Assembly: GCA_021851405.1 (NCBI GenBank)
Contig: JAJZDW010000011.1
Span: forward strand, 41,985-105,984
Reading direction: 5' to 3'
DNA length: 64,000 nucleotides
Source of the DNA: Pseudomonadota bacterium
GTDB lineage: Bacteria > Pseudomonadota > Gammaproteobacteria > Steroidobacterales > Steroidobacteraceae
The notes beneath the pieces are model-generated. The model worked only from the letters and a program-made list of their open reading frames with translations, was not told the DNA's origin and did no database searches. The translations under genes and the position numbers were made by a program. Below, piece after piece: positions 7,415 through 18,625 of the stretch (positions are counted from its first letter, which is position 1; every line of letters starts with the position of its first letter).

Positions 7415-8728
7415 TCACCGCGCCGGACAGACGGTGCCCGCGGCCTCGCCGAAGCCGATGCGCCGGAACCCTGCCCGCTCACACCAGGCCCGCAGGATGA
7501 CGCTATCGCCGTCGGCGAGAAACGTGCGGGTCTCGCCGTCCGGCAGCGTCACGGGCTGCTTGCCCCCGCCGGTCAGCTCCAGGAGTGACCCGGCCTCCTG
7601 CGGCTGTGGCCCGGACTGCGTGCCGGTGCCGAGCAAATCGCCCGGCGCGAGGTTGCAGCCGTTGACGGTGTGGTGCGCGACCATCTGCGCGAGCGACCAG
7701 TAGCAGTCGCGGAAGTTCGAGCGCGACAGCGGCACCGGCGGCACGCCTCGCTCACGCATCCGCGCCGTCTCGAGCGCCACCCCGAGCGAGATGTCGAGTG
7801 CGCCGCTCGCGCGCAGCGTCTGACCGTCCAGATACGCCAGCGGCGCCGGATCGGCGGCGGGCCTCTGCCACGGCGCGCGAAACGGCGCGAGCGCCTCGAG
7901 CGTCACCACCCAGGGCGAGACGGTGGTGGCGAAGTTCTTGGCGAGGAACGGCCCGAGCGGCTGGTACTCCCAGGCCTGCACGTCGCGGGCCGACCAGTCG
8001 TTGAGCAGACACAGTCCGAACACATGCTGCTCGGCACGCTCGAGCGGGATCGGGTCGCCGAGCGTGTTGCCGGCCCCGATGAACACGCCGAGCTCGAGTT
8101 CGTAATCCAGCCGCTCGCTCGGCGCGAGGTGCGGCCGCTCGGCCCCGCGCGGCATCAGCTGCCCCTGGGGCCGACGCACCTGCTGCCCGCTGACCCCGAT
8201 CGACGAGGCCCGCCCGTGATAGGCGATCGGCACCCACTGGTAGTTCGGCAGCAGCGGCTGATCGGGTCTGAACAGCCGTCCCACCGCGGTGGCGTGATGG
8301 ATCGAGGTGTAAAAATCCGTGTAATCGCCGATCCGCGCCGGCACGGCGAACTGCGCTTGTGCCTGCGGCACCAGCGCCGAGGCGAGTGCGGCGGCGTGCG
8401 CCGAACCGGTGCGCAGCAGCTGCGAGAGCGTCTGGCGCAGCGCCAGCGCGGCGGCCGGACCGAGCGCCATCAGACCGTTCAGCGCGGGAGCTGCGCACGC
8501 GCCGAGCGCCTCGGCGGCCGGACCCGAGCGCGGCGCGGCCGCCCCGAGCGCAGTCAGATCGAGGACGGCATCGCCGATCCCCACCCCGCAGCGCAGCGGC
8601 TCGCGGCTGCCGCTGCGGCGGAATACCGCAAAGGGCAAGTTCTGCAGCGGAAAATCACACTGCGGCAGATTGGCCGAGTCCACCCAGCTGGTGAGACTCG
8701 GGTCGTGTGTTGCATCGATGCTACGCAT
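7415..8728 (-). CDS. fahA: Fumarylacetoacetase
   Basis: Last step of tyrosine/phenylalanine breakdown: cleaves fumarylacetoacetate to fumarate and acetoacetate. 437 aa, matching the long eukaryote-like FAH form. Hallmarks are IAYHGRASSIGVSGQQVRRP near residue 175, the Glu metal ligands in YELELGVFIG, LLNDWSARDVQAWEYQPLGP followed by FLAKNFATTVSPWV, and a late GDLLGTGTQSGP. It follows hmgA with a 7-bp gap and must be cotranscribed. No maleylacetoacetate isomerase gene is in the window, so that step is encoded elsewhere or bypassed by nonenzymatic isomerisation. Confidence 0.96.
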   Translation of the reverse strand: MRSIDATHDPSLTSWVDSANLPQCDFPLQNLPFAVFRRSGSREPLRCGVGIGDAVLDLTALGAAAPRSGPAAEALGACAAPALNGLMALGPAAALALRQTLSQLLRTGSAHAAALASALVPQAQAQFAVPARIGDYTDFYTSIHHATAVGRLFRPDQPLLPNYQWVPIAYHGRASSIGVSGQQVRRPQGQLMPRGAERPHLAPSERLDYELELGVFIGAGNTLGDPIPLERAEQHVFGLCLLNDWSARDVQAWEYQPLGPFLAKNFATTVSPWVVTLEALAPFRAPWQRPAADPAPLAYLDGQTLRASGALDISLGVALETARMRERGVPPVPLSRSNFRDCYWSLAQMVAHHTVNGCNLAPGDLLGTGTQSGPQPQEAGSLLELTGGGKQPVTLPDGETRTFLADGDSVILRAWCERAGFRRIGFGEAAGTVCPAR

Positions 8729-8735
8729 GAGTCAC

Positions 8736-10082
8736 TCAGCGCGGCTCGCGCGCCTGCGGGTCGAAGCGCTTGCCGAGCCCCTGCCAGCAGCGGGCGTAGT
8801 CGCGCTGACGCTGTGGCAGTGCGAGCGCCTGGGACGTCGGGCGGATCAGCGTGCGCGTCTCGAACATGAACGCCAGGGTCGCCTCGATGTGCTGCGGCAC
8901 GGAAGTATCGGCGCGACTGGCGCGCTCGAAGGTCTCGGCATCCGGGCCGTGTCCGCTCATGCAGTTGTGCAGCGACGCCCCGCCCGGCTCGAAGCCGCTC
9001 GCCTTGGCGTCGTAACGGCCGTGCACGAGCCCCATGAACTCGCTGGCAATGTTGCGGTGGAACCAGGGCGGACGGAACGTGTCCTGCATCACCAGCCAGC
9101 GCGGCGGGAAGATCACGAAGTCGACTGCATCGACCCCGGGGGTATCGCTCACCGAGTGCAGCACGAGGAAGATCGAGGGATCCGGATGGTCGTAGCTCAC
9201 CGACCCGACGGTGTTGAAGCGACGCAGATCGTACTTGTACGGTGCGTGATTGCCGTGCCAGGCGACCACATCGAGCGGCGAGTGATCGAGCTCGGCGCGA
9301 AACAGCGCACCGCCGAACTTCGCCACCAGCTCCATCGGTCCGTCACGGTCCTCGTACCAGGCGACCGGCGTGAGAAAGTCGCGCGGATTGGCGAGGCCAT
9401 TGGCCCCGATCGGCCCCAGATCCGGCAGTTTGAACGGTGCCCCGTAGTTCTCGCACAGATAGCCGCGCGCCTCGGCATCGAGCAGCTCGACCCGAAAGCG
9501 CACGCCGCGGGGCACCACCGCGATGTCCTGGGGCTGAAGCTCGAGCCGCCCGAGTTCACTCGCCAGGCGCAGCCGCCCCCGTTCCGGCACGATCAGCAGC
9601 TCACCGTCGGCGTCGTAGAAGAACCGATCGCGCATCGAGCGGTTGGCGCGGTACCAGTGGATGGCGCAGCCGCTGTGCGCATCGCTCGAGCCGCTGCCAC
9701 CGACGCTGAGCAGCCCATCGATGAAATCGGTCGGTTCATGAGGCACCGGCAGCGCGCTCCAGCGCAGCGGATCGGGCACCGCGGCACAGTCCCAGAAGTG
9801 ACCGACGAGCCCCGGATGCGCGAGCGGTTCGAACGGCCCCTGCAGCGCCGCCGGCCGGATGCGGTACAGCCAGCTGCGCCGGTTGGAGTGGCGCGGAGCG
9901 GTGAAGGCCGTCCCGGAGAGCTGCTCGGCATACAGGCCGTAGGGACAGCGCTGCGGGGAATTTCGCCCTTCGGGCAACGCGCCCGGCAACGCCTCGGTGG
10001 CGAAGTGATTGCCGAAGCCGCTGAGGTACTCCAGCGGTGCGGCCCGAGCGGCGGCCGGGCCGGTGGCGGATGCGGAGCACAT
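8736..10082 (-). CDS. hmgA: Homogentisate 1,2-dioxygenase
   Basis: Opens the aromatic ring of homogentisate to maleylacetoacetate using Fe(II) and O2. 448 aa, standard length. N-terminal [19 protein letters not shown] and [19 protein letters not shown], central [10 protein letters not shown], and the C-terminal iron-site region [20 protein letters not shown] with NCMSGHGPD are all present. The ATG at 10082 has GGGAG six bases upstream. It is first gene of hmgA-fahA and divergent from a MarR regulator, whose likely operator lies 41 bp upstream of this start. Confidence 0.96.
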   Translation of the reverse strand: MCSASATGPAAARAAPLEYLSGFGNHFATEALPGALPEGRNSPQRCPYGLYAEQLSGTAFTAPRHSNRRSWLYRIRPAALQGPFEPLAHPGLVGHFWDCAAVPDPLRWSALPVPHEPTDFIDGLLSVGGSGSSDAHSGCAIHWYRANRSMRDRFFYDADGELLIVPERGRLRLASELGRLELQPQDIAVVPRGVRFRVELLDAEARGYLCENYGAPFKLPDLGPIGANGLANPRDFLTPVAWYEDRDGPMELVAKFGGALFRAELDHSPLDVVAWHGNHAPYKYDLRRFNTVGSVSYDHPDPSIFLVLHSVSDTPGVDAVDFVIFPPRWLVMQDTFRPPWFHRNIASEFMGLVHGRYDAKASGFEPGGASLHNCMSGHGPDAETFERASRADTSVPQHIEATLAFMFETRTLIRPTSQALALPQRQRDYARCWQGLGKRFDPQAREPR

Positions 10083-10107
10083 GGCAAACTCCCGGTATGC
10101 TTTGCGC

Positions 10108-10113
10108 TATGAT
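10108..10113 (+). promoter_or_regulatory. -10 element for the marR gene
   Basis: TATGAT, placing a transcript start near 10120, directly next to the palindromic operator. No convincing -35 is seen, so activity would depend on context. Confidence 0.4.
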
Positions 10114-10122
10114 GACACAAAT

Positions 10123-10138
10123 GGTTGCGCGCGCAACC
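10123..10138. promoter_or_regulatory. Perfect 16-bp palindrome, likely MarR operator
   Basis: GGTTGCGCGCGCAACC is an exact inverted repeat between the divergent hmgA and marR genes. Its size and symmetry suit a MarR dimer, and it would cover both the marR transcript start and the hmgA promoter region. Confidence 0.6.
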
Positions 10139-10156
10139 GTATGGGGAGAGCTCCCG

Positions 10157-10618
10157 GTGACCGTCCGTCCGCCCTCCGAGCAGACGCTCGAACTTGCCGC
10201 ATTCGTGCCCTTTCGCCTGAACCGCCTCGCGACCGGCGTCAGCGAACACTTGGCGGTCGTCTACCAGCGGCGCTTCGGTCTGGACATTCCGCAGTGGCGC
10301 GTCATGGCCACCGTGGGGCCGCAGCAGGCCTGTACCGCCCAATCCATCGCGGCCAGCACCCGCATGCACAAGACCCGCGTCAGCCGCGCGATCGCCGAGC
10401 TCGAAGCGCGCGAGCTCGTCGAGCGCGCCTCGAGCGCCGAGGACCGGCGTGAACGCGAGATCCGCCTGACCAAGGCCGGCCGGCGCGTGTACGGCGAACT
10501 CGTGCCGCTCGCCCTGGCGCGCGAGGCGGCTCTCCTGGAGTGTCTCTCGCCGGAGCAGCTGTGCGGCTTTCTCGGCGCGCTCGAGTCCCTCGAGCGCTAT
10601 CTGCACCTGGAGAACTGA
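10157..10618 (+). CDS. MarR-family transcriptional regulator (probable regulator of hmgA-fahA)
   Basis: Winged-helix dimeric regulator of about 153 aa. Recognition region: IPQWRVMATVGPQQACTAQS (helices 2-3), TRMHKTRVSRAIAELEAREL (recognition helix) and the wing DRREREIRLTKAGRRVY, the MarR DxRxxxxxLTxxG signature. I chose the GTG at 10157 because GGGGAG lies eight bases upstream and the palindrome at 10123-10138 then falls outside the gene. ATGs at 10109, 10112 and 10121 are in frame; the one at 10121 would suit a leaderless message. Divergence from hmgA suggests it represses homogentisate catabolism until the substrate is present. Confidence 0.88.
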   Translation: MTVRPPSEQTLELAAFVPFRLNRLATGVSEHLAVVYQRRFGLDIPQWRVMATVGPQQACTAQSIAASTRMHKTRVSRAIAELEARELVERASSAEDRREREIRLTKAGRRVYGELVPLALAREAALLECLSPEQLCGFLGALESLERYLHLEN

Positions 10619-11118
10619 TGCGAACCGTGCGAACCCTTCGCGCCGCGGCCCTTGCCGCGGCCCTGCTGAGCGCGCTGACCGTCGCCGCCGCCGCCCCCCC
10701 TCCTGCGGCCGAGGTGCAGCTGGCGAGTTCGGCCCAGTTGGTGCTCGAGGGCCGTGTCGAGCGACGCGAGATCGTCCTGCACGTCACCCGCGCCCGCGGC
10801 GGCGCTCCGATCGAGGGCGCCGGCAATCTCACCGCGCAGCTCGGCGGCCGCACGGTGCCCGTGACGGCCCGCGGTTCGGCCTACGTGCTCTCGACTCAGG
10901 CGTTCAAAGGTGGCGCGCACACTCTGCAGGTGGTGGTGGCCCACGACGGCATCCACGAGCTGCTCAGCGCCACGGTACGTCTGTCGAAGCGCCCCGACCG
11001 GTTGGCCGTGCTGGAGAAGCACGGCTACGCGGCGTGGTGGGTTCTGAACATCGTGGTGCTGCTGCTGGCGGCGCGGCTGATCATGCGCCGCAAGAAGCCG
11101 ACGCCGCGCGCCCCCTAG
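10618..11118 (+). CDS. Hypothetical exported protein with C-terminal membrane anchor
   Basis: 166 aa, family not recognised. Residues 1-28 form a signal peptide (LRAAALAAALLSALTVAAAA). The middle looks like a beta-rich periplasmic domain (VLEGRVERREIVLHVTRARG). Residues ~140-157 (AAWWVLNIVVLLLAARLIM) form a membrane segment followed by a basic tail, giving a type I topology. The ATG shares one base with the marR stop (TGATG), so its translation is coupled to marR. No link with tyrosine catabolism is evident. The stop codon sits inside a perfect hairpin shared with the nuo operon end. Confidence 0.72.
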   Translation: MRTVRTLRAAALAAALLSALTVAAAAPPPAAEVQLASSAQLVLEGRVERREIVLHVTRARGGAPIEGAGNLTAQLGGRTVPVTARGSAYVLSTQAFKGGAHTLQVVVAHDGIHELLSATVRLSKRPDRLAVLEKHGYAAWWVLNIVVLLLAARLIMRRKKPTPRAP

Positions 11119-11128
11119 GGGCGCGCGG
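11104..11128. terminator. Perfect GC hairpin between convergent genes
   Basis: CCGCGCGCCCC / GGGGCGCGCGG, an 11-bp perfect stem with a 3-base loop, spans the stop codon of the exported-protein gene and ends 6 bp before the nuoN stop. It reads the same from both strands, but no T tract follows on either side. Confidence 0.4.
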
Positions 11129-11134
11129 TGCGGC

Positions 11135-12580
11135 TCAGTGGATGAGGCGGGCGCACAGATCGAGCAGCGGCGCGGGCAGGATGCCGAGCACCAGCACCGC
11201 TGCGGCATTGACGCCGAGCGCGAAGCGCACCCCGAATGAACGGACCGTCTCGGGCAGCGACTCCGGCGGCTCATCGAAGTACATCAGCTTCACCACCCGC
11301 AGGTAGTAGAAGGCCCCGACCACCGAGGTCAGCACGGCGATCACCACCAGCCAGAGGTGCTGGGTCTCCCACAGCGCCTGGATGATGCGCAGCTTCGCCC
11401 AGAACCCGACGAAGGGCGGCACCCCGGCGGTGGAGAACATCAGCATGGCCATGGCGAGCGCCAGCAGCGGATCGCGCCGGTACAGGCCCTTGTAGTGCTC
11501 GAGCTTTTCGGCCTCGAAGCCCTTGCGGCTCGCCAGAATGACCACGCCGAAGAATCCGAGCGCCATCAGCACGTACACCAGCGTGTAGTACAGCGCCGCG
11601 CTGTAGCCATCTGCCGTGCCGGAGGCGAACCCGAGCACGATGAATCCCACGTGCGCGATCGTCGAGTAGGCCAGCATGCGCTTGATGTTCGTCTGCGCGA
11701 TGGCGACGACATTGCCGACGATAAGCGTCAGCACCGCCAGCGGGACGAGCATCCCCGCCCAGTCGACCGTCACCCCGGCGAGTCCGTGCGCCAGCAGGCG
11801 CAGCGCGAGTGCGAAGTAGCCAATCTTCGGCGCCGTGCCGACGAACAGTGTGACGCTGGTGGGCGCACCGTCGTACACGTCCGGCAGCCACATGTGAAAC
11901 GGAACGGCGCCCATCTTGAAGGCGACCGCCACCACGATGAAGGTCAGCCCCAGGATCACCCCGAGGTTGTGCGGGGCGTTGAGCGCAACGGCGATCCCGT
12001 CGAGACTCAGTGTGCCGGTGAGCCCGTACACGATGGACATGCCGTACAGCAGCATCCCCGAGGCGATCGAACCGAGCACGAAGTACTTCATGGCCGCCTC
12101 GGCGGCGCGCGCGGACTCGCGGTCGAAGGCCACCATGGCGTACACCGAGAGCGCCAGCAGCTCAACGCCGAGGTACACCGTCAACAGGCTGTTGGCGGAG
12201 ATCAGCACGAAGATGCCGAGCAACGCCGAGAGCGACAGCGCGTAGTACTCGCCCTTGAGGATGTCGCGGTCCTGCAGATAGGCGCGTGAGTACAGCAGCC
12301 CCACCGCCACGGTGAGGAAGCCGGCAAGCTTCAGCACGTAGGCGAGCGGATCGGCGACGTAGCTGCCATCGAACAGCACCATGCGCTGCGTCACGTCGGC
12401 GAACTGGACCGTGAGCCCCGCGCCGATCACCAGCAGCAGCAGCGTCAGGGTGCCGGTGGCCCCGGGGCGTCGCTCGCCGACGAATGCCTCGAACAGCAGG
12501 ACGACGCAGAAGGCCGCGGCCAGATACATCTCCGGCAGCGCAGCGGCGAGGGTGTGCAGGTTCATCATGGAGTCGGGCAT
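11135..12580 (-). CDS. nuoN: NADH-quinone oxidoreductase subunit N
   Basis: Antiporter-like membrane subunit of complex I. 481 aa, with about 14 membrane segments. The proton_antipo_M core is seen as HMWLPDVYDGAPTSVTLFVG, and the conserved lysine of NIKRMLAYSTIAHVGFIVLG lies in the proton channel. Last gene of the operon, five bases after nuoM. I used the ATG at 12580; two further ATGs at 12568 and 12565 are possible starts and none has a clear ribosome site. Confidence 0.95.
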   Translation of the reverse strand: MPDSMMNLHTLAAALPEMYLAAAFCVVLLFEAFVGERRPGATGTLTLLLLVIGAGLTVQFADVTQRMVLFDGSYVADPLAYVLKLAGFLTVAVGLLYSRAYLQDRDILKGEYYALSLSALLGIFVLISANSLLTVYLGVELLALSVYAMVAFDRESARAAEAAMKYFVLGSIASGMLLYGMSIVYGLTGTLSLDGIAVALNAPHNLGVILGLTFIVVAVAFKMGAVPFHMWLPDVYDGAPTSVTLFVGTAPKIGYFALALRLLAHGLAGVTVDWAGMLVPLAVLTLIVGNVVAIAQTNIKRMLAYSTIAHVGFIVLGFASGTADGYSAALYYTLVYVLMALGFFGVVILASRKGFEAEKLEHYKGLYRRDPLLALAMAMLMFSTAGVPPFVGFWAKLRIIQALWETQHLWLVVIAVLTSVVGAFYYLRVVKLMYFDEPPESLPETVRSFGVRFALGVNAAAVLVLGILPAPLLDLCARLIH

Positions 12581-12585
12581 CGGGT

Positions 12586-14100
12586 CTACACCGGAATCTT
12601 GGTGGCAGCGGCCTGGGTGACCAGGTGCTGGATCGAGGGCTCCATGACCTTCAGCAGCGGCTCGGGCCACACGCCCAGCAGCAGCACCGCCACGGCGAGC
12701 ACGCCGAGGATCAGGAATTCCCGCCCGTTGAGATCGGTCAGTTGGGCCACGTGATCATTGCCGATCGGACCGAACACCACCCGCTTGACCAGCCAGAGCG
12801 TATAGCCAGCCGCGAGGATGAGCGTCAGCGCCGCGAGCGCCGCGTACCAGAAGCTCGCCTTGAAGCTGGCGAGGATCACGAGGAACTCCCCGACGAAACC
12901 TGAGGTGCCGGGCAGCCCGGTGTTCGCCAGCGCAAACAGGACCATGAAGCCGGCGAAGATCGGCATGGTGTTGACCACGCCGCCGTAGTCGGCGATCTGC
13001 CGGCTGTGCATGCGGTCGTAGAGCACCCCGACGCACAGGAACAGCGCCCCGGAGATCAGACCGTGCGAGACCATCTGCACCATCGCCCCGTCGAGGCCCA
13101 TGCCGGCATCGAGCGTCGTGCCCGAGCTCGCCACGATCGCATACACGAGGAACACCCCGAGCGTGACGATACCCATGTGGGCGATCGAGGAATACGCGAT
13201 CAGCTTCTTCATGTCCTGCTGCACGAGCGCGACGAAGCCGATGTAGATGATGGCGATGAGCGAGAGCGTGATCATGAGCCCGTCGAGCTGTCGGCAGGCG
13301 TCAGGCACGATCGGCAGACTGAAGCGCAGAAACCCGTATCCGCCCATCTTCAGCATGATGGCCGCCAGGATCACCGAGCCGCCGGTCGGCGCCTCGACGT
13401 GCGCATCGGGCAACCAGGTGTGCACCGGCCACATCGGCACCTTGACCGCGAAGGCGAGCAGGAAGGCGGCGAAGATCCAGCGCTGTTCGACGAGCGTCAG
13501 CGGCAGCGCCTGGAAGGCGGCGATCGAGTAGCTGCCCGCCTTCAGATACAGGTAGATCAGCGCCGCCAGCATGAACACCGAGCCGAGGAAGGTGTACAGG
13601 AAGAACTTGATGGTCGCGTACACGCGCCGCGGGCCGCCCCAGATGCCGATGATGAGGAACATCGGGATCAGCATCGCTTCCCAGAAGAAGTAGAAGAGCA
13701 GCGCGTCGGTGGCCGAGAACACCCCGTTCATCAGTCCTTCCATGATCAGGAAGGCGGCGAAGTACTGCGCCGGACGATTGGTGATCACCTGCCAGCCGGC
13801 GATGATCACCGGCACGGTCATGAACGCGGTCAGCACCACGAGCGGCATCGAGATGCCGTCGACGCCGAGACCGTAGTGGGCATGGAAGCGCGGGATCCAG
13901 GCGGCCTTCTGCACGAACTGCATGGCCGCAGTATGGGAGCTGAACCCGAGGACGAGCGGCACGCACAGCGCAAGCGTCGCGAGCGAAGCGGCGAGCGCGA
14001 ACCAACGGCCCGCGACGATGTTCCGATCCCCGAGCAGCAGCACCACGACGCCGGAGGCGATGGGCAGCCAGATCAGCAGGGACAGCAGGTGGTCGTGCAT
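12586..14100 (-). CDS. nuoM: NADH-quinone oxidoreductase subunit M
   Basis: 504-aa antiporter-like proton-pumping subunit. The essential Glu in the fifth helix (FFWEAMLIPMFLIIGIWGG), the channel histidine/proline region PVHTWLPDAHVEAPTGGSVI and the lysine helix DMKKLIAYSSIAHMGIVTLG are intact. It lies between nuoL and nuoN with a 33-bp gap from nuoL. Length agrees with E. coli NuoM (509). Confidence 0.97.
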   Translation of the reverse strand: MHDHLLSLLIWLPIASGVVVLLLGDRNIVAGRWFALAASLATLALCVPLVLGFSSHTAAMQFVQKAAWIPRFHAHYGLGVDGISMPLVVLTAFMTVPVIIAGWQVITNRPAQYFAAFLIMEGLMNGVFSATDALLFYFFWEAMLIPMFLIIGIWGGPRRVYATIKFFLYTFLGSVFMLAALIYLYLKAGSYSIAAFQALPLTLVEQRWIFAAFLLAFAVKVPMWPVHTWLPDAHVEAPTGGSVILAAIMLKMGGYGFLRFSLPIVPDACRQLDGLMITLSLIAIIYIGFVALVQQDMKKLIAYSSIAHMGIVTLGVFLVYAIVASSGTTLDAGMGLDGAMVQMVSHGLISGALFLCVGVLYDRMHSRQIADYGGVVNTMPIFAGFMVLFALANTGLPGTSGFVGEFLVILASFKASFWYAALAALTLILAAGYTLWLVKRVVFGPIGNDHVAQLTDLNGREFLILGVLAVAVLLLGVWPEPLLKVMEPSIQHLVTQAAATKIPV

Positions 14101-14133
14101 TCTTGTGCGTTCTCCGAAATGCTCTGCGTGGGC

Positions 14134-16128
<1,995 letters not shown>

Positions 16129-16134
16129 GCGGCC

Positions 16135-16440
16135 TCAGCCCTTGAGAGTATTCAGATCTTCGACATTGATGCTGCGCCGGCCACGGAACAGCACCACGAG
16201 GATCGCCAGTCCGATGGCCGACTCGGCCGCCGCCACGGTGAGCACGAAAAACACGAACACCTGGCCGGTCAGGTCACCGAACATGCGCGAGAAGGCGATG
16301 AAATTGAAATTGGCCGCGAGCAGCAGCAATTCCACGCACATCAGCAGCAGGATGACGTTCTTGCGGTTGAGGAAGATACCCGCCACCGCCAGCGAGAACA
16401 GAATCCCGGAGAGAGTCAGCAGATCGGCCAGCGTGATCAT
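16135..16440 (-). CDS. nuoK: NADH-quinone oxidoreductase subunit K
   Basis: 101 aa, three membrane helices, the MrpC-like subunit. Conserved glutamates appear in [20 protein letters not shown] (helix 2) and in [17 protein letters not shown] (helix 3); both are proton-relay residues in E. coli NuoK. Overlaps nuoJ by 4 bp (ATGA). Confidence 0.97.
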   Translation of the reverse strand: MITLADLLTLSGILFSLAVAGIFLNRKNVILLLMCVELLLLAANFNFIAFSRMFGDLTGQVFVFFVLTVAAAESAIGLAILVVLFRGRRSINVEDLNTLKG

Positions 16441-17042
16441 GAGCGTTTCTCCGCGGAGATTTTCACGATGCGCAGCCGGTCCTCGGCACGCACCGCGACC
16501 TGGCGCGAGACGTCCTGCACTTTCACTCCCGGCCGGCGGCGCAGCGTGAGGGCAATGGCCGCCACGATCGCCACCACCAGCACCACGGAGGCGAGCTCGA
16601 AGGGGTACAGGTACTTCGTGTACAGCACCTGTCCGATCGCCATCGTATTGCTGTAGTTCGCCGGCTCGCTGACGAACCCGCGGTTGACGTCGATGCCGCC
16701 GAGTCCGTGCCCCCAGATCACCGCGGTGATCTCCCCGATCAGCGCGAGCGCGGTGCTCCAGCCGAGCCAGGCGAAGCGGGTGAAGCCCTGCTTGAGTTCA
16801 GCGACGTTGATGTCGAGCATCATCACCACGAACAGAAACAGCACCATCACCGCCCCGACGTACACCAGCACCAGCACGAGGGCGAGGAACTCCGCCTCGA
16901 CCAGCAGCCAGATCGCCGCCGAACTGATGAAGGAGAAGACCAGAAACAGCACCGAGTAGACCGGGTTGCGCGCGGTGATCACACCGAGCGCGCCGGCCAC
17001 CAGCAGTGTCGCGAAGACGTAGAAGAGAATTTCGGCTAACAC
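16437..17042 (-). CDS. nuoJ: NADH-quinone oxidoreductase subunit J
   Basis: Five-helix membrane subunit of about 201 aa, with the helix-3 pi-bulge region seen as [21 protein letters not shown] set the start at the GTG at 17042, which has GGTGAGG about eight bases upstream and gives the usual N-terminus [14 protein letters not shown]. The ATG at 17069 would overlap nuoI by 17 bp and add nine atypical residues. A weakly conserved C-terminal tail rich in Arg/Lys extends into the cytoplasm. Confidence 0.94.
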   Translation of the reverse strand: MLAEILFYVFATLLVAGALGVITARNPVYSVLFLVFSFISSAAIWLLVEAEFLALVLVLVYVGAVMVLFLFVVMMLDINVAELKQGFTRFAWLGWSTALALIGEITAVIWGHGLGGIDVNRGFVSEPANYSNTMAIGQVLYTKYLYPFELASVVLVVAIVAAIALTLRRRPGVKVQDVSRQVAVRAEDRLRIVKISAEKRS

Positions 17043-17052
17043 GGCCTCGACC

Positions 17053-17532
17053 TCACCGGTAGGGTGCATCGGCCGCTTTGTCGGCGGCGATCAGGGTCTC
17101 GTAACGCTCACCCACGGCCAGCAGCTTGTCCTTGCTCATGATGTTCTCGCCACGGTTCTCCATGTGGTACTCGTGGATGCGCGTCAGCACGATGGCATCG
17201 ACCGGGCAGGCCTCCTCGCAGAAACCGCAATAGATGCACTTGAACAGGTCGATGTCGTAGCGGCTCGTACGCCGAGTGCCGTCCTCGGCCACGTCCGAGT
17301 CGATCGTGATGCAGACCGCCGGGCAGACCGTCTCGCACAGCTTGCAGGCGATGCAGCGCTCTTCGCCGTTTGCATAGCGGCGCAGCGCGTGCAGACCGCG
17401 GAAGCGCGGGGACTGTGGGGCCTTCTCTTCCGGATAGTTCAGCGTGTACTTGCGCGTAAAGAAGGTACGCGCGGTGACGGACATCCCCTTCAGGAGCTCC
17501 GGCAGCAGGAAAGTTTTCAGCGGATTGGCCAT
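17053..17532 (-). CDS. nuoI: NADH-quinone oxidoreductase subunit I
   Basis: 159-aa ferredoxin-like subunit carrying clusters N6a and N6b. Two 4Fe-4S motifs are complete: [16 protein letters not shown] and [18 protein letters not shown]-terminal amphipathic segment ([20 protein letters not shown]) docks on the membrane arm. The ATG at 17532 starts 11 bases after nuoH ends. Confidence 0.97.
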   Translation of the reverse strand: MANPLKTFLLPELLKGMSVTARTFFTRKYTLNYPEEKAPQSPRFRGLHALRRYANGEERCIACKLCETVCPAVCITIDSDVAEDGTRRTSRYDIDLFKCIYCGFCEEACPVDAIVLTRIHEYHMENRGENIMSKDKLLAVGERYETLIAADKAADAPYR

Positions 17533-17543
17533 TGCCTTCACCT

Positions 17544-18623
17544 TCAATGGAACCAGGGCTTGGCCCACGGTCCGATGTGGACTACCGACATCAGCATCTC
17601 CACGCAGATCCACACCAGCGTCACGGGAATGAGCGTCTTCCAGCCAAGCCGCATGATCTGGTCGTAGCGATAGCGCGGGAACGTGGCGCGGAACCACAGG
17701 AACAGGAACAGGAACACGAACACCTTCAGGCCCAGCCAGAAGAAGCTCGGATCCGCAAGGAACGTCGTGCCGATGACCGGGTAGCCGGCAAACGGCGAGA
17801 GCCAGCCGCCGAAGAAGAACACCGCGGTCAGCGCCGAGATGAGGATCATGTTGGCGTATTCGGCGAGGAAGAACAGCGCAAACGCGATGCCCGAGTACTC
17901 GACGTGGAAGCCCGCCACGATCTCCGACTCGCCCTCGGCGACGTCAAACGGGGCGCGATTGGTCTCGGCGACCCCGGCGATGAGGTACACGACGAACAGC
18001 GGGAACAGCCAGAACCAGTTCCAGGCGAGCATCCCGCCCTGCTGGTGGCCGACGATCTGACCGAGATTCATGCTGCCGGAGGCCATCAGTACTCCGACCA
18101 GCGCGAAGCCCATGGCGATCTCGTAGGCGACCATCTGCGCCGCCGAGCGCATCGCCCCGAGGAACGCGTACTTGGAGTTCGAGGACCAGCCGGCGAGGAT
18201 GATGCCGTACACGCCCATCGAGGAGAGCGCGAGCAGATACAGCAGCCCGGCGTTGGCCTTGGAGACCACCAGCGCCGGGGAGAGCGGGATGACCGCCCAG
18301 GCCGCCAGCGCCGGCACGAGCGCGAGCGCCGGGGCGAGACGGAAGAGGAACTTGTTCGCGCTCGAAGGGACGATCACTTCCTTCGTCAGCAGCTTGAACA
18401 CATCGGCGAACGGCTGCCCGAAGCCCGGCAGCAGTCCGAAGATGCGCACGCGGTTCGGGCCGCGCCGCAGCTGCATCCAGCCGATGACCTTGCGCTCCCA
18501 GAGCGTGAGGAAGGCCACACACAGGATGACCGCGATGGAGATGATCAGGATCCACACGACCGTGCGGATGATGTCCGGAAGCGTGCCCCAGAGTGCGAGC
18601 AGATGGGTGATTGGCGTGTGCAT
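17544..18623 (-). CDS. nuoH: NADH-quinone oxidoreductase subunit H
   Basis: 359-aa membrane subunit that forms the quinone chamber with NuoB and NuoD. Conserved loops are [17 protein letters not shown] and [20 protein letters not shown] (first acidic quinone-site loop, followed by GFHVEYSG). The ATG at 18623 lies three bases from the nuoG stop. A much longer in-frame reading upstream overlaps nuoG and is not real. Confidence 0.97.
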   Translation of the reverse strand: MHTPITHLLALWGTLPDIIRTVVWILIISIAVILCVAFLTLWERKVIGWMQLRRGPNRVRIFGLLPGFGQPFADVFKLLTKEVIVPSSANKFLFRLAPALALVPALAAWAVIPLSPALVVSKANAGLLYLLALSSMGVYGIILAGWSSNSKYAFLGAMRSAAQMVAYEIAMGFALVGVLMASGSMNLGQIVGHQQGGMLAWNWFWLFPLFVVYLIAGVAETNRAPFDVAEGESEIVAGFHVEYSGIAFALFFLAEYANMILISALTAVFFFGGWLSPFAGYPVIGTTFLADPSFFWLGLKVFVFLFLFLWFRATFPRYRYDQIMRLGWKTLIPVTLVWICVEMLMSVVHIGPWAKPWFH

Positions 18624-18625
18624 CG

